Below are positions 17,616 through 28,652 of a stretch of 64,000 nt of DNA, in pieces (the first letter of the stretch is position 1; each line of letters opens with the position of its first letter). Where the stretch lies: contig NZ_AP024585.1 of the NCBI RefSeq assembly GCF_018323885.1, positions 4,092,001 to 4,156,000 of the forward strand. Reading direction: 5' to 3'. Source of the DNA: Citrobacter amalonaticus (GTDB lineage Bacteria; Pseudomonadota; Gammaproteobacteria; Enterobacterales; Enterobacteriaceae). The notes beneath the pieces were generated by a model. The model did not search any database, was not told the origin of the DNA, and saw only the letters and a list, made by a program, of their open reading frames with translations. Both the position numbers and the translations under genes were made by a program.

Positions 17616-18545
17616 TTACCGCTTCACCTTATTAACCCACCAGATCCCCGAGCACACCAGAACCAGCGCAATCGCGTATTTCCACTCCAGGATATTCTCA
17701 CCGAGAAAAATCGCGGACAGCACCGCGCCGGAGACCGGGATCAGGAAGTTAAACGGTGCAATCATCCCCACACGGTTATACTTAAGCAAAATACTCCACA
17801 GCGCGAACGCCACTGAAGAGAGCAACGTCAGGTAACCGAGAATCGCCACCGATGCGAGACCGTGAACCGCCAGTGTGCCGCCAAAGACATAACCACCGAT
17901 CACCAACACCAGCCCGCCAATCCCTAACTGATACCCCGTCATCACGGTTGGATCGACCGTCTGAGAGAGTCGCTTACCGTAAAGTGTCGCGGCGGAGAGA
18001 ATAAATGCCGCCAGCACAATTGAGCCATCGCCCGCCAGGGTAAAATTAAAATCCAGCAGCCCGCTGTTGAAGTTCACCACCATCACGCCGGTAAAACCGA
18101 GAATGCATCCCAGCGTTTTGTTGTAACTCAGTTTGTCGTTCTGATAGATGAAGTGCGCCAACAGCACGCTGAAGAAGGTGCCCGTGGCATTCATGATCGA
18201 TCCCTTCACGCCGGTAGTGAACGCCAGACCGATGTAAAAGAAGATGTATTGCAGCGAGGTCTGCGTCACTCCCAGCAGCGTCAATTGCCCGAACTGCCGG
18301 GAACTCAGGCGGCCAATCGGCTTACGCTGCGCTATCGCCAGCAAGAGTAACAGCAGACCTGCGAACAGGAAGCGGTAACCAGCGAAAACAATTTTGGACG
18401 GAATATCGTCAGCGGCGATCTGGAAGATCTCATAACCGCTCTTTATGGCCGGATAGGCGCTGCCCCAGAGCAGACAACAAAACGCCGCGCTCAGCCAGAC
18501 AACATTTTTACGCGCAAACAAAGGTTGCGGGTGCGGAGTATCCAT
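17616..18545 (-). CDS. EamA/DMT-family transporter
   Basis: 309 residues, about ten membrane helices in two EamA repeats (VVWLSAAFCCLLWGSAYPAI and IVLAAFILSAATLYGKRL; the second closes with GEN near the end). A drug/metabolite exporter of unknown substrate. Not at this position in K-12, where ytfB is followed by rplI. It is not a close copy of ytfF in the same window. It faces ytfB and lies downstream of the rplI terminator, so it should have its own promoter in the short gap 18546-18635. Confidence 0.85.
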   Translation of the reverse strand: MDTPHPQPLFARKNVVWLSAAFCCLLWGSAYPAIKSGYEIFQIAADDIPSKIVFAGYRFLFAGLLLLLLAIAQRKPIGRLSSRQFGQLTLLGVTQTSLQYIFFYIGLAFTTGVKGSIMNATGTFFSVLLAHFIYQNDKLSYNKTLGCILGFTGVMVVNFNSGLLDFNFTLAGDGSIVLAAFILSAATLYGKRLSQTVDPTVMTGYQLGIGGLVLVIGGYVFGGTLAVHGLASVAILGYLTLLSSVAFALWSILLKYNRVGMIAPFNFLIPVSGAVLSAIFLGENILEWKYAIALVLVCSGIWWVNKVKR

Positions 18546-18633
18546 TCATCACCAGATTGAAATTATGTTTTATTTTTAATGATTATCCCGAAAAGGACAA
18601 AGAATAGCCAGAGCGAAAAATGAGGGGAGCAGA

Positions 18634-18663
18634 AAAGCAAAACGCCGACACAAGGTCGGCGTT
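18634..18663 (-). terminator. Terminator of the rpsF-priB-rpsR-rplI operon
   Basis: On the minus strand AACGCCGAC, short loop, GTCGGCGTT, then a T-rich tail (TTGCTTTTCT). It lies 27 bases beyond the rplI stop. Confidence 0.7.
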
Positions 18664-18689
18664 TCTTACGACGTTATCAGAATAAAAAC

Positions 18690-19151
<462 letters not shown>

Positions 19152-19180
19152 TCAAAGTCGTATTAATGGACCGTGACCGA

Positions 19181-19727
<547 letters not shown>

Positions 19728-19733
19728 CAGAAA

Positions 19734-20147
<414 letters not shown>

Positions 20148-20154
20148 TTATTCA

Positions 20155-20189
20155 GCCTCCTGTCTGGGTCAGCCGCGGCCCATGGAGGC
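20155..20189 (-). promoter_or_regulatory. S6:S18-binding leader structure in the rpsF 5' UTR
   Basis: On the transcript GCCTCC pairs with GGAGGC and an inner GGG pairs with CCC around a CCGCGGCTGA loop. The S6:S18 leader family has this layout, with a CCG in the loop mimicking the 16S site. It lies about 26 bases before the start codon. The fold is visible; ligand binding is inferred from the known family. Confidence 0.65.
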
Positions 20190-20288
20190 AAGGAACGTGT
20201 TAAAGGTCGGCTGAAAAATTGACGCGTCATAATACTGGTGTCAGGCCGCAAACTCAAGGTGATTCCAGGAATATTTGTCAGGACGCCC

Positions 20289-21053
20289 TTAATACATATC
20301 CAATAGCATTTTGCCGCTGATGCAGATAGAGACAATCACGATCATCGGCCTGATCACTTTCTTGCCGCGCGTGAGGACTACCGTCGCCCCCAGGCGTGCG
20401 CCAAGCGCCTGCCCGGCGAACATCACCAGTCCCAGCGACCAGATCATTTTGCCACCGAAAATGAAGAACAGAATAGAGGCGATGTTGGACGCAAGATTAA
20501 TGAAATTAGAGTGAATTTGCGCTTTATCGATGCTGTATCCCCACAGCAGGATGTAGCACAGGGTATAAAAGGAACCGGCCCCGGCGCCGAGGAATCCATC
20601 ATAGAAACCAACGCACCCTCCCCCTATCAGGGAAAAGAGAAACAGTGACACCTGCTGCTTCTTTTTTGGTTCAGTGAGATTGGGGGCAAAAATAAAGTAC
20701 AGCGCTACCGCGATGATGAGTACCGGTAACAGTTTTTTCAGCAGTTCCGGTTCAATGAACTGGATAAGCGTCGTCCCCAGAGCCGCTCCCACAAACGCGG
20801 ATAAAAAGACATACTTATGCTGCTGGATGTTGATATGTCCGCGACGCAGAAAGTAGATCCCCGACGTCAATGAACTGCCCAGCGCCTGAATCTTATTGGT
20901 CGCCAGCGCATTGGCTGGCGGCAATCCTGAGAGCAATAGCGCTCCAATCGATAAAAACCCACCGCCGCCTGAAACTACATTAATAAAACCCGCTATCAGC
21001 GCCACCATAAACATAATGGCGAAGTAGCTGAAATTCATGAATGAAATATCCAT
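20289..21053 (-). CDS. TSUP (TauE/SafE, YfcA-like) membrane permease
   Basis: About 254 residues from the ATG at 21053; the frame is open upstream to 21182, but that part is not membrane-like. Eight hydrophobic segments in two halves with TSUP motifs: VVSGGGGFLSIGALLLSG plus ANALATNK in the first half and GGGCVGFYDGFLGAGAG in the second. Family members export sulfite, sulfoacetate or related anions. It resembles E. coli YfcA but is not at this locus in K-12, where yjfY follows rpsF directly. The weak ribosome site leaves the start uncertain. Confidence 0.85.
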   Translation of the reverse strand: MDISFMNFSYFAIMFMVALIAGFINVVSGGGGFLSIGALLLSGLPPANALATNKIQALGSSLTSGIYFLRRGHINIQQHKYVFLSAFVGAALGTTLIQFIEPELLKKLLPVLIIAVALYFIFAPNLTEPKKKQQVSLFLFSLIGGGCVGFYDGFLGAGAGSFYTLCYILLWGYSIDKAQIHSNFINLASNIASILFFIFGGKMIWSLGLVMFAGQALGARLGATVVLTRGKKVIRPMIVIVSICISGKMLLDMY

Positions 21054-21353
21054 ATCTTTTTGCCTTATTATCATAAAGTTAGCTTTATGTTTCGGCTCAC
21101 TATAAGCGGCGATGGCCGACAGTGATATTGACGATTCGGTAAGTGTTCTTGTCAGAAAAACAGGTATTTTTCGCCACAGCAAAACGGGCTAGCCGATTGT
21201 TTACATTCAGAAAGAACGGATCGCGGTAATTTTTTGAACAACTGCATCAGAAATGGTCGCTATCGACCGACAAAGTAGCGATTAAAATTAAATCAGACGT
21301 TATCGACTAACAGGAGAAATCGCTAATCAGAGTCAGCTGTCGAGGAGGTAGGT

Positions 21354-21629
21354 ATGCGAATCCGTTTTGTCACCCTTCTGGCGGGACTGTTGCTCAGTGC
21401 AAATACATTCGCCGCCATTGAAATAGACCACCAGCAAGCCCGAAACATGGATGATGTGCAGAGCTTAGGCGTCATTTACATCAATCATAACTTCGCCACT
21501 GAAAGTGATGCAGAAAGGGCCCTGAATGAAGAGACCGATGCGCAGGGCGCAACGTACTACCACGTGATCCTGATGCGGGAACCCGGTAGTAACGGCAACA
21601 TCCACGCCAGCGCGGATATTTATCGCTAG
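21354..21629 (+). CDS. yjfY: YjfY, DUF1471 (YhcN-family) periplasmic protein
   Basis: 91 residues with a signal peptide (FVTLLAGLLLSANTFAA) and a compact DUF1471/BhsA-like domain (MDDVQSLGVIYINHN, then YYHVILMREPG). The family is tied to biofilm and stress responses. GAGGAGGTA precedes the ATG. Followed by a strong terminator, so monocistronic. Confidence 0.92.
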   Translation: MRIRFVTLLAGLLLSANTFAAIEIDHQQARNMDDVQSLGVIYINHNFATESDAERALNEETDAQGATYYHVILMREPGSNGNIHASADIYR

Positions 21630-21670
21630 CACCAGGAAAGTCCAACGAAAAGAAAGCCATAGCTTGACTT

Positions 21671-21696
21671 GCCCCCTGTTCAGGGGGCTTTTTTTT
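21671..21696 (+). terminator. Terminator of yjfY
   Basis: GCCCCCTG, TT, CAGGGGGC, then eight T. Textbook intrinsic terminator. Confidence 0.9.
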
Positions 21697-21728
21697 GCAT
21701 GATGACGTATGGCTAGCTAGCGCCTGCG

Positions 21729-22478
21729 TCAGAGATGCTGACGGAAAAACGACACCGTTGCGGCCAGGGCTTCGGGCGTAATGCGATGGCGTACGCCTGC
21801 TTGCCACTGACAGGTCAAATTGTGGTCCAGGCCGGCCTGAATCATTGCCTGCTGTAAACGGAAACTTTCCGCCGCTGGCACCACATCATCGTCCTGGCCA
21901 TGCCATAACAGCAGCGGTCTGTCGGCCAGTCGGGCGAGCTGCTGCGACACATCCCACTTCGCCAACGGCGCAATGATATGCGTGAATTCCTCCTGACGGG
22001 CGGGCGTGTCCAGGGCACAAGGGGGAAACAGCGTTCGCGCCAGACGGGTGAAATAACCCGAGCCCATCAGGCTGGCGGCACATTTGACCTCCGGATGCTG
22101 AGTCATGATCCCCAGCGCAGTCATTGCCCCCATCGATGCGCCGCCAACCGCAAGACGTTCCTCCAGCAGCCAGTTTTCTGCACGCAGTGCCGCACGTAAC
22201 GCCGTAAACTCCTGCATGCTCTGCTGCAAAATCTGCCAGAAGTGGCCCATTCTCGCCTGTTCGTCACCATTGAAACGCGCCCCATGTCCGGCGGCGTCTG
22301 GCATAATGACCCGAAATCCGGCCTGCGCCAGCGCCACGGCAAAATAGCTGTAGACCAGGCTGGAAGAGGTAAACCCGTGGTAGAAAACAATACACGGCAA
22401 AAGTGTACTGCGTTGCCCCGAAGGAAAGGCGTGAAGCAGATGATGTTCCGCCAGTTGACATGTTTCAATTTCAATCAT
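21729..22478 (-). CDS. yjfP: YjfP, alpha/beta-hydrolase esterase
   Basis: 249 residues from the ATG at 22478 (AGAGGTG seven bases before), the K-12 length. Serine hydrolase of the prolyl-oligopeptidase-like esterase group: oxyanion FYHGFTSSS, nucleophile elbow GGASMGAM, aspartate in WHGQDDDVVP and histidine in GVRHRIT. E. coli YjfP has carboxylesterase activity on short acyl esters; the natural substrate is unknown. Divergent from bsmA. Confidence 0.92.
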   Translation of the reverse strand: MIEIETCQLAEHHLLHAFPSGQRSTLLPCIVFYHGFTSSSLVYSYFAVALAQAGFRVIMPDAAGHGARFNGDEQARMGHFWQILQQSMQEFTALRAALRAENWLLEERLAVGGASMGAMTALGIMTQHPEVKCAASLMGSGYFTRLARTLFPPCALDTPARQEEFTHIIAPLAKWDVSQQLARLADRPLLLWHGQDDDVVPAAESFRLQQAMIQAGLDHNLTCQWQAGVRHRITPEALAATVSFFRQHL

Positions 22479-22659
22479 TTGCACCTCTTTTGGCGCGGGT
22501 ATGCTATAGGTCACATTATTAAACAAGGTGACGTATTCAACAACGATTCATAATGTTGAGAACTGGATTACGCTTTCACGACATTTTCATTCGAAAATCG
22601 CGCGGAAGGTAACATTTTGGGAACATTCCCCCAAAGGGAAATTAATAAGGCACTACACT

Positions 22660-22989
22660 ATGGCTATCAGGAAACGAGATAGAGTGATGCGTCGGTTTAC
22701 CTCTTTGATGTTGGTGATGCTGTTAAGTGGATGTAGCATTCTTCAGGGAACGCCACAGCCAGCACCGCCCGTCGCCGATCATCCGCAGGAAATTCGTCGC
22801 GACCAGACACAAGGGTTGCAGCGAATGGGAACCGTGACCTCTCTGGTCAGAGGCTCTCCGGATGATGCAGTTGATGAAGTCAGAGCGAAAGCCGCCGCAG
22901 TGAAAGCCGATTATTACGTTATTGTCATGGTTGATGAAACTATCGTGACGGGTCAGTGGTACTCACAGGCCGTCTTATATCGTAAATAA
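22660..22989 (+). CDS. bsmA: Biofilm stress and motility lipoprotein BsmA (YjfO)
   Basis: 109 residues if started at the ATG 22660 (AAGG nine bases before); internal GTG/ATG at 22684/22687 are alternatives. Lipoprotein signal with lipobox LLSGC, then a DUF1471 domain (QRMGTVTSLVRGSPDDA, ADYYVIVMVDETIVTGQWY). In E. coli BsmA affects biofilm maturation, motility and peroxide/acid stress tolerance. Confidence 0.9.
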   Translation: MAIRKRDRVMRRFTSLMLVMLLSGCSILQGTPQPAPPVADHPQEIRRDQTQGLQRMGTVTSLVRGSPDDAVDEVRAKAAAVKADYYVIVMVDETIVTGQWYSQAVLYRK

Positions 22990-23136
22990 TCATTGATGGA
23001 ATTTAAGCCAATTTCACGTAGCTTTACGCCTCTATACGTTTACCTGTGCACAATAAACCGACAGCAGGAGGCTGGACGTTTATTTCGGCGATGGAATGCC
23101 CTGCGCATTGCGGGGAAACGTAAAATGGAGCTGACG

Positions 23137-23412
23137 ATGAAACAATCTCTTGCCTTATCCTCACTGCTGTTAACTGCCGGACTGGTGAGTACGACGGCGC
23201 AGTCTGCTGAATTCGCGAGTGCGGATTGCGTGACTGGCCTCAATGAAATTGGCCTGATCTCTGTCAGTAATATTTCCGGAAACCCACAGGATGTGGAGCG
23301 GATTGTCGCGTTAAAAGCCGATGAACAAGGCGCATCGTGGTATCGCATTATTCAGATGTATGAAGAGCAGCAGCCTGATAACTGGCGCGTACAAGCCATA
23401 CTCTACGCATAA
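23137..23412 (+). CDS. yjfN: YjfN, DUF1471 periplasmic protein
   Basis: 91 residues with signal peptide (LALSSLLLTAGLVSTTAQSA) and DUF1471 domain (CVTGLNEIGLISVSN, WYRIIQMYEEQQPDNWR). Start at 23137 chosen by GGAG seven bases upstream and the K-12 length; the frame stays open upstream but without a signal peptide. Third DUF1471 gene within 2 kb. Confidence 0.9.
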   Translation: MKQSLALSSLLLTAGLVSTTAQSAEFASADCVTGLNEIGLISVSNISGNPQDVERIVALKADEQGASWYRIIQMYEEQQPDNWRVQAILYA

Positions 23413-23417
23413 CAGAT

Positions 23418-23445
23418 TGCCGGATGGCGTAAACGCATCCGGCAA
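23418..23445. repeat. REP palindrome between yjfN and aidB
   Basis: TTGCCGGATG pairs with CATCCGGCAA between convergent genes; it ends four bases before the aidB stop. Confidence 0.75.
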
Positions 23446-23449
23446 CGTA

Positions 23450-25072
23450 TCAGCGCAATCCCCCCGTCGCCCGCAGCAGCAACGCGTCCTGTACCCGTTC
23501 TGATAACCGCATTCCGCCGCGCGTATCCAGCATCATCTGACACCAGGCCTGGGCAACAGGCGGTGATGCGTGCCGTAACATTTCTATTCCGCATCCCAAC
23601 AGGAAAATCTGCTGGGTGATCTCACGACCCAGTTCTTCGGAAGGTTTGCGCAGTCGCGGCAAAAGCTGGCGTACCGCGCGATCAAAATGCCTGTCCTGCC
23701 CCCTGACCTCAGAGAATGCCTCACTCAGCATCTCATCGACCCCGGTTTGCTTGTTGATAACCCGCAAGACGTCGAGACACATGACGTTACCGGATCCCTC
23801 CCAGATACTATTGACCGGCATTTCCCGGTACAGTCGCGGCAGTTCGCTCTCTTCGCAATACCCTACGCCGCCAAGCACTTCCATTGCCTCCGCCACGAAC
23901 GGAATGCCGCCTTTACAAACGGCAAATTTTGCCGCTGGCGTGAACAGACGCGCCCAGAGTCGCTCTTTGGCATCGCTACGCCGATCCCAGGCATGGGCCA
24001 GACGAAACAATAATGCGGTTTGTCCTTCCAGCTGGAGCGCCATACGACTAAGCACCTGACGCATCATCGGTTGCTCAATCAGCGGCTTGCCGGACACCTG
24101 ACGCTGGTGCGCGTGGTAAATCGCCACCGAGAAGGCGCGGCGCATCAGTCCGTGACTGCCGAGCGCACAGTCAAAACGCGTCAGACCGCCCATCTTCAGG
24201 ATATGACGAATGCCTTCTCCCTCATCACCAAGAAGCCAGCCGATGGCATCCTGAAACTCGACTTCCGCGCTGGCATTGGAACGATTCCCCAGCTTGTCTT
24301 TCAGCCGTTCAAGGCGGATCGCATTGCGCTGGCCGTCAGGTAAAAAGCGCGGGACGAAGAAACAGGAGAGGCCACCTTTTGCCTGTGCCAGCACCAGATG
24401 GGCATCACTTTGCGGCACAGAGAAAAACCATTTATGTCCCACCAGCCGGTACGACCCATCCGCCAGACGCTCGGCGCGGGTGGTGTTGCTCAACACATCA
24501 GAACCGCCCTGTTTTTCCGTCATCCCCATGCCGATCAGCAGGCCACGTTTTTGGCCCCCCGGCGCAAGATGCGAATCATAGCGATCGCTGTGTAGCGGCG
24601 TTTGCCAGTCGGCAAATACGGCGGGCAACATTTGCTGCAATAGCGGTGTCGCGGCAAAAGTCATGGTGATGGGGCATAACGTGCCGGCCTCCACCTGCGC
24701 ATGCAGGACAAAGCGGGCTGCCCGGGCGACAAACGATCCGTCTCGCGCCGCCTCTACCCAGGGCAGATTGTGAATACGGTTGGCACACAGTCCCTGCATC
24801 AACAGATGCCACGCGGGATGGAAGCGAACGTCGTCCAGACGCTGCCCCTGGGGATCGTAACGTAGCAATTCTGGCGGCCAGGTATTCGCCAGCCGTCCCA
24901 GCTCCAGCGATTCCGCAGTGCCAAGTTGTTGACCGATACTGGCGAGAAGTTCGCTGTCCCAGCCTGCCCCCTCACGCGCTACGGCCTCGCAGAGCGCGCC
25001 ATCAGACAGGAACAGATTGCTGTTATTCAGGGGTAACGGCTGATTAAAAACGGTGTGAGTTTGCCAGTGCAT
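23450..25072 (-). CDS. aidB: AidB, acyl-CoA-dehydrogenase-like alkylation-response protein
   Basis: 540 residues, tetrameric FAD flavoprotein of the acyl-CoA dehydrogenase fold with a C-terminal DNA-binding extension. In E. coli it is induced by Ada on alkylation and in anaerobic/acid conditions, and shields DNA. ACAD signatures: MGMTEKQGGSDV, VGHKWFFSVPQSD, EAMEVLGGVGYCEESELPRLYR and SIWEGSGNVM. Start at 25072 (MHWQTHTVFNQP) preceded by GGAGGG; the in-frame ATG at 25096 lacks support. I did not find a clear Ada box by eye. Confidence 0.95.
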   Translation of the reverse strand: MHWQTHTVFNQPLPLNNSNLFLSDGALCEAVAREGAGWDSELLASIGQQLGTAESLELGRLANTWPPELLRYDPQGQRLDDVRFHPAWHLLMQGLCANRIHNLPWVEAARDGSFVARAARFVLHAQVEAGTLCPITMTFAATPLLQQMLPAVFADWQTPLHSDRYDSHLAPGGQKRGLLIGMGMTEKQGGSDVLSNTTRAERLADGSYRLVGHKWFFSVPQSDAHLVLAQAKGGLSCFFVPRFLPDGQRNAIRLERLKDKLGNRSNASAEVEFQDAIGWLLGDEGEGIRHILKMGGLTRFDCALGSHGLMRRAFSVAIYHAHQRQVSGKPLIEQPMMRQVLSRMALQLEGQTALLFRLAHAWDRRSDAKERLWARLFTPAAKFAVCKGGIPFVAEAMEVLGGVGYCEESELPRLYREMPVNSIWEGSGNVMCLDVLRVINKQTGVDEMLSEAFSEVRGQDRHFDRAVRQLLPRLRKPSEELGREITQQIFLLGCGIEMLRHASPPVAQAWCQMMLDTRGGMRLSERVQDALLLRATGGLR

Positions 25073-25145
25073 TGTGTTTCCCTCCTTCAATGGCATCTCA
25101 ATAAGTATGGTCAGTCTGAGGGGAGAATGCCTGGAAAGGAGGGCA

Positions 25146-25172
25146 CAAAAAAGCCATCCTGCTGGATGGCTT
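25146..25172 (-). terminator. Terminator of the nsrR-rnr-rlmB operon
   Basis: On the minus strand AAGCCATCC, loop AGCA, GGATGGCTT, then a T-run. It follows the rlmB stop by about 14 bases. Confidence 0.85.
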
Positions 25173-25185
25173 CAGAAATCGTCTA

Positions 25186-25917
25186 TTAGCTGCGCTGCCG
25201 CACAGCCTCGAACAGACAGATGCCTGTCGCGACAGAAACGTTGAGCGAAGAGACGCTTCCGGCCATTGGAATGCTGATCAGCTCATCGCAATGTTCACGC
25301 GTCAGGCGACGCATCCCCTCACCTTCCGCCCCCATCACCAGCGCCATACGGCCGGTCATTTTGCTCTGATAGAGAGTATGGTCAGCTTCACCCGCCGTGC
25401 CGACAATCCAGATATTCTCTTCCTGCAACATACGCATGGTACGCGCCAGGTTAGTCACCCGAATCAACGGGACGCTTTCCGCTGCACCGCAGGCGACTTT
25501 CTTCGCCGTGGCATTCAACTGCGCAGAACGATCTTTCGGCACGATCACCGCATTAACGCCAGCGGCATCGGCGCTACGCAGACAGGCACCGAGGTTATGC
25601 GGATCGGTCACGCCATCAAGGATCAGCAGGAACGGTTGATCCAGCGAAGCAATCAGATCCGGTAGATCGTTTTCCTGATACTGACGACCCGGCTTCACGC
25701 GAGCGATAATGCCCTGATGGACGGCTCCTTCGCTTTTCTCATCCAGAAACTGACGGTTTGCCAGTTGGATGACCACGCCCTGTGCTTCCAGAGCATGGAT
25801 CAGCGGCAGCAGGCGTTTATCTTCACGGCCTTTGAGAATAAAGACATCCTGAAAACGTTCAGGAGCACGCTCCAGCAGGGCCTGCACCGCATGGATGCCG
25901 TAAATCATTTCACTCAT
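25186..25917 (-). CDS. rlmB: 23S rRNA (guanosine-2251-2'-O)-methyltransferase RlmB
   Basis: 243 residues, SPOUT-class (SpoU) methyltransferase modifying G2251 in the peptidyl-transferase P loop. N-terminal L30e-like substrate domain ([17 protein letters not shown]); catalytic domain with the three SpoU motifs: [28 protein letters not shown] and [15 protein letters not shown]. Promoter-distal to rnr by 66 bases. Confidence 0.97.
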   Translation of the reverse strand: MSEMIYGIHAVQALLERAPERFQDVFILKGREDKRLLPLIHALEAQGVVIQLANRQFLDEKSEGAVHQGIIARVKPGRQYQENDLPDLIASLDQPFLLILDGVTDPHNLGACLRSADAAGVNAVIVPKDRSAQLNATAKKVACGAAESVPLIRVTNLARTMRMLQEENIWIVGTAGEADHTLYQSKMTGRMALVMGAEGEGMRRLTREHCDELISIPMAGSVSSLNVSVATGICLFEAVRQRS

Positions 25918-25983
25918 GAAATCACTCGTTAATAGTTAATCATGCCGGGAGACGCAATGCTTCCCCGGCTTACACTGTCCGGC

Positions 25984-28425
25984 TTACTGTGCCGTTTTCT
26001 TTTTAGCGGCACGCTTTGCTTTTGTCGCCGCCGCTATTTTTTGCGTTTTCTCAGAAGGCTTTTTCGCTTTTCTGGCCTCTTTCTTCGCCGCCTTTGGTTT
26101 TTGTTTCTTCTCGCCACGGAAAGCGCTGTCAGGCTCGAAATTGGCTTTCTTACCAACCTGACGACGGCGGCCGGTTTTTTTACCCGCATCGCCTTTCTTC
26201 GCTCTTTCACGCGCCGTTTTACCTTCGTTACGCGGCGCACGCTCGCTGGAAATCAGGCTGAAATCAATCTTGCGCTCATCCATATTCACGGCTTCGACTT
26301 TCACTTCCACGCGATCGCCAAGACGATAAGTCTGGCCGCTGGATTCGCCGGTCAGGCGCTGTCCCACCTGGTCAAAACGATAGTAGTCGTTATCCAGCGA
26401 GGAGACGTGGACCAGGCCATCGATGAACAGTTCGTCCAGACGCACAAAGAAGCCAAAGCCGGTGACGCTGGCAATCACGCCTTTAAAGACGTTGCCGACC
26501 TGATCCAGCATGAAGTCGCACTTCAGCCAGTCAGCGACGTCACGGGTTGCTTCATCCGCACGGCGCTCAGCCATCGAACAGTGCTGACCCAGTTGCAGCA
26601 TCTCTTCCATCGAATAATGGTAGCCACCCGTTTCGGTGGTGTTACCTTTATGGCCCTGCTCTTTCGCCAACAGATACTTAATGGCGCGGTGCAGGGAGAG
26701 ATCCGGGTAACGACGGATCGGCGAGGTAAAGTGCGCATACGACTGTAGCGCCAGACCAAAGTGACCGCGGTTTTCCGGATCGTAAATCGCCTGCTTCATC
26801 GAACGCAGCAGCATCGTTTGCAGCATTTCGGCGTCAGGGCGATCGGCAACCGATTCCAGCAGTTCCGCGTAATCGCGCGGCTCCGGCTTATTACCGCCAG
26901 GCAGTTCCAGCCCCAGCTCCGCCAGAACAGAACGGAAGGAAGTGATCGCCTCAGTCGTCGGTTTGTCGTGTATACGGAACAGCGCAGGCTCCTGAGCTTT
27001 CTCAACGAAACGCGCCGCCGAGATGTTCGCCAGAATCATGCACTCTTCGATCAGCTTGTGCGCATCGTTACGCTGGGTCTGCTCAATTCGCTCAATACGG
27101 CGTTCCGCGTTGAAAATGAACTTCGCTTCTTCACTCTCAAACGAGATGCCGCCGCGCTCTTCACGGGCTTTATCCAACACTTTGTAGAGGTTGTGTAACT
27201 CTTCGATATGCTTAACCAGCGGCGCATACTGCTCGCGCAACTCCTGATCGCCCTGCAACATGTGCCAGACCTTGGTGTAGGTCAGACGCGCATGTGAGCT
27301 CATCACCGCTTCGTAGAATTTATATCCCGTCAGACGGCCTTTGGTAGAGATGGTCATTTCGCAGACCATGCACAGGCGGTCAACCTGCGGGTTCAGTGAG
27401 CACAGGCCGTTGGAGAGCACCTCCGGTAGCATCGGTACCACCTGCGACGGGAAGTACACGGACGTCCCGCGATTACGCGCTTCCTGATCCAGCGGCGTCG
27501 GCGGACGCACGTAATAGCTCACGTCAGCAATCGCCACCCATAAACGCCAGCCGCCACCGCGTTTCTTCTCGCAATAGACCGCATCGTCAAAGTCGCGGGC
27601 ATCTTCGCCGTCGATGGTGACCAGCGGCAAATCGCGTAAATCCACACGCCCGACTTTTGCCTCTTCAGGCACCTCTTCTTTCAGACCGGCAACTTGTTTC
27701 TCAACGGCGGCTGGCCAGATATACGGGATTTCATGGGTTCGCAGCGCCATATCGACGGCCATACCGGTTCCCATGTTGTCGCCCAGCACTTCGACGATTT
27801 TCCCTACCGCTTTGGTGCGGCGGGTCGGGCGCTGGGTGAGTTCAACCACCACCACAAAGCCCATGCGCGCGCCCATGATATCTTCAGGCGGGATCAGAAT
27901 ATCGAAGCTCAGACGGCTGTCGTCAGGAACCACAAAACCCACGCCCGCTTCAGTAAAGTAACGACCGACAATCTGGCTGGTTTTTGGCACCAGAACGCGC
28001 ACAATACGCGCTTCACGGCGGCCTTTACGATCCGCGCCCAGCGGTTGCGCCAATACCTGATCGCCATGAATGCAGGTTTTCATCTGCTCGCTGGAGAGAT
28101 ACAAATCGTCTTTACGCCCTTCGACGCGCAGAAAGCCATAGCCATCACGGTGGCCAATAACGGTACCTTTCAGCAGATCGAGGCGTTCCGGCAGCGCATA
28201 ACACTGCCGACGGGTGAAGACCAGTTGTCCGTCACGCTCCATCGCGCGCAGGCGGCGACGCAGGGCTTCCTGCTGCTCTTCGCCTTTTATGTTCAGTTCC
28301 ACAGCCAGCTCATCGCGGCTGGCCGGTTTTTCGCGTTTAGTTAAATGTTCGAGGATAAATTCCCGGCTTGGGATAGGATTTTCGTACTTTTCAGCTTCGC
28401 GTTCCTGGAAAGGATCTTGTGACAT
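25984..28425 (-). CDS. rnr: Ribonuclease R
   Basis: Processive 3'-5' exoribonuclease of the RNB family that degrades structured RNA, acts in ribosome quality control and in tmRNA-linked decay. 813 residues from the ATG at 28425 (GGAGG upstream), the K-12 length; the frame is open 41 codons further through the ERIC-containing leader. An N-terminal winged helix, two cold-shock domains, the RNB domain ([18 protein letters not shown] holds the catalytic aspartates), S1 domain ([18 protein letters not shown]) and a lysine-rich C-terminal tail are visible. Confidence 0.97.
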   Translation of the reverse strand: MSQDPFQEREAEKYENPIPSREFILEHLTKREKPASRDELAVELNIKGEEQQEALRRRLRAMERDGQLVFTRRQCYALPERLDLLKGTVIGHRDGYGFLRVEGRKDDLYLSSEQMKTCIHGDQVLAQPLGADRKGRREARIVRVLVPKTSQIVGRYFTEAGVGFVVPDDSRLSFDILIPPEDIMGARMGFVVVVELTQRPTRRTKAVGKIVEVLGDNMGTGMAVDMALRTHEIPYIWPAAVEKQVAGLKEEVPEEAKVGRVDLRDLPLVTIDGEDARDFDDAVYCEKKRGGGWRLWVAIADVSYYVRPPTPLDQEARNRGTSVYFPSQVVPMLPEVLSNGLCSLNPQVDRLCMVCEMTISTKGRLTGYKFYEAVMSSHARLTYTKVWHMLQGDQELREQYAPLVKHIEELHNLYKVLDKAREERGGISFESEEAKFIFNAERRIERIEQTQRNDAHKLIEECMILANISAARFVEKAQEPALFRIHDKPTTEAITSFRSVLAELGLELPGGNKPEPRDYAELLESVADRPDAEMLQTMLLRSMKQAIYDPENRGHFGLALQSYAHFTSPIRRYPDLSLHRAIKYLLAKEQGHKGNTTETGGYHYSMEEMLQLGQHCSMAERRADEATRDVADWLKCDFMLDQVGNVFKGVIASVTGFGFFVRLDELFIDGLVHVSSLDNDYYRFDQVGQRLTGESSGQTYRLGDRVEVKVEAVNMDERKIDFSLISSERAPRNEGKTARERAKKGDAGKKTGRRRQVGKKANFEPDSAFRGEKKQKPKAAKKEARKAKKPSEKTQKIAAATKAKRAAKKKTAQ

Positions 28426-28455
28426 TGAGGTTCCTCCATTGTCAGCTCCGGTGGA

Positions 28456-28652
28456 ATTCCGTCGTCTTTCACGCCGTCTCTTTGTTGGCTGCCTTTGCTC
28501 TCCCCAGTCGCTTACTTTTGTAAGCTCCTGGGGATTTATGAGAGACATCCCAGTCTCTCACCGAAGGCCAGCCTGCGGCTGTTCAAATTCGTTCCTGACG
28601 AATTTGTCACTCAGTTGCCGCCGCGATACGACGCGAAATGCTTTGGACTTCA
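28456..28652 (-). repeat. ERIC element with a 71-base insertion, between nsrR and rnr
   Basis: On the minus strand the ERIC core is CCCCAGGAGCTTAC / GTAAGCGACTGGGG followed by GCAGCCAACAAAGAG, matching the standard ERIC-PCR primer sites. The left arm (GGCGGCAACTGAGTG) is displaced from the core by 28537-28607. That insert is three consecutive perfect hairpins: GAGAGAC/GTCTCTC (28540-28559), CAGCC/GGCTG (28569-28581) and CAAATTCGT/ACGAATTTG (28584-28606). The element starts right after the nsrR stop and is co-transcribed into rnr. ERIC copies with roughly 70-bp insertions at a fixed site are known in enterobacteria. Confidence 0.85.

Noticed and set aside
25984..26748. 268-codon open frame antisense to the 3' end of rnr
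   Set aside because: Arises from the lysine-rich tail of RNase R read backwards (runs of Phe/Arg/Leu); no ribosome site or family resemblance.
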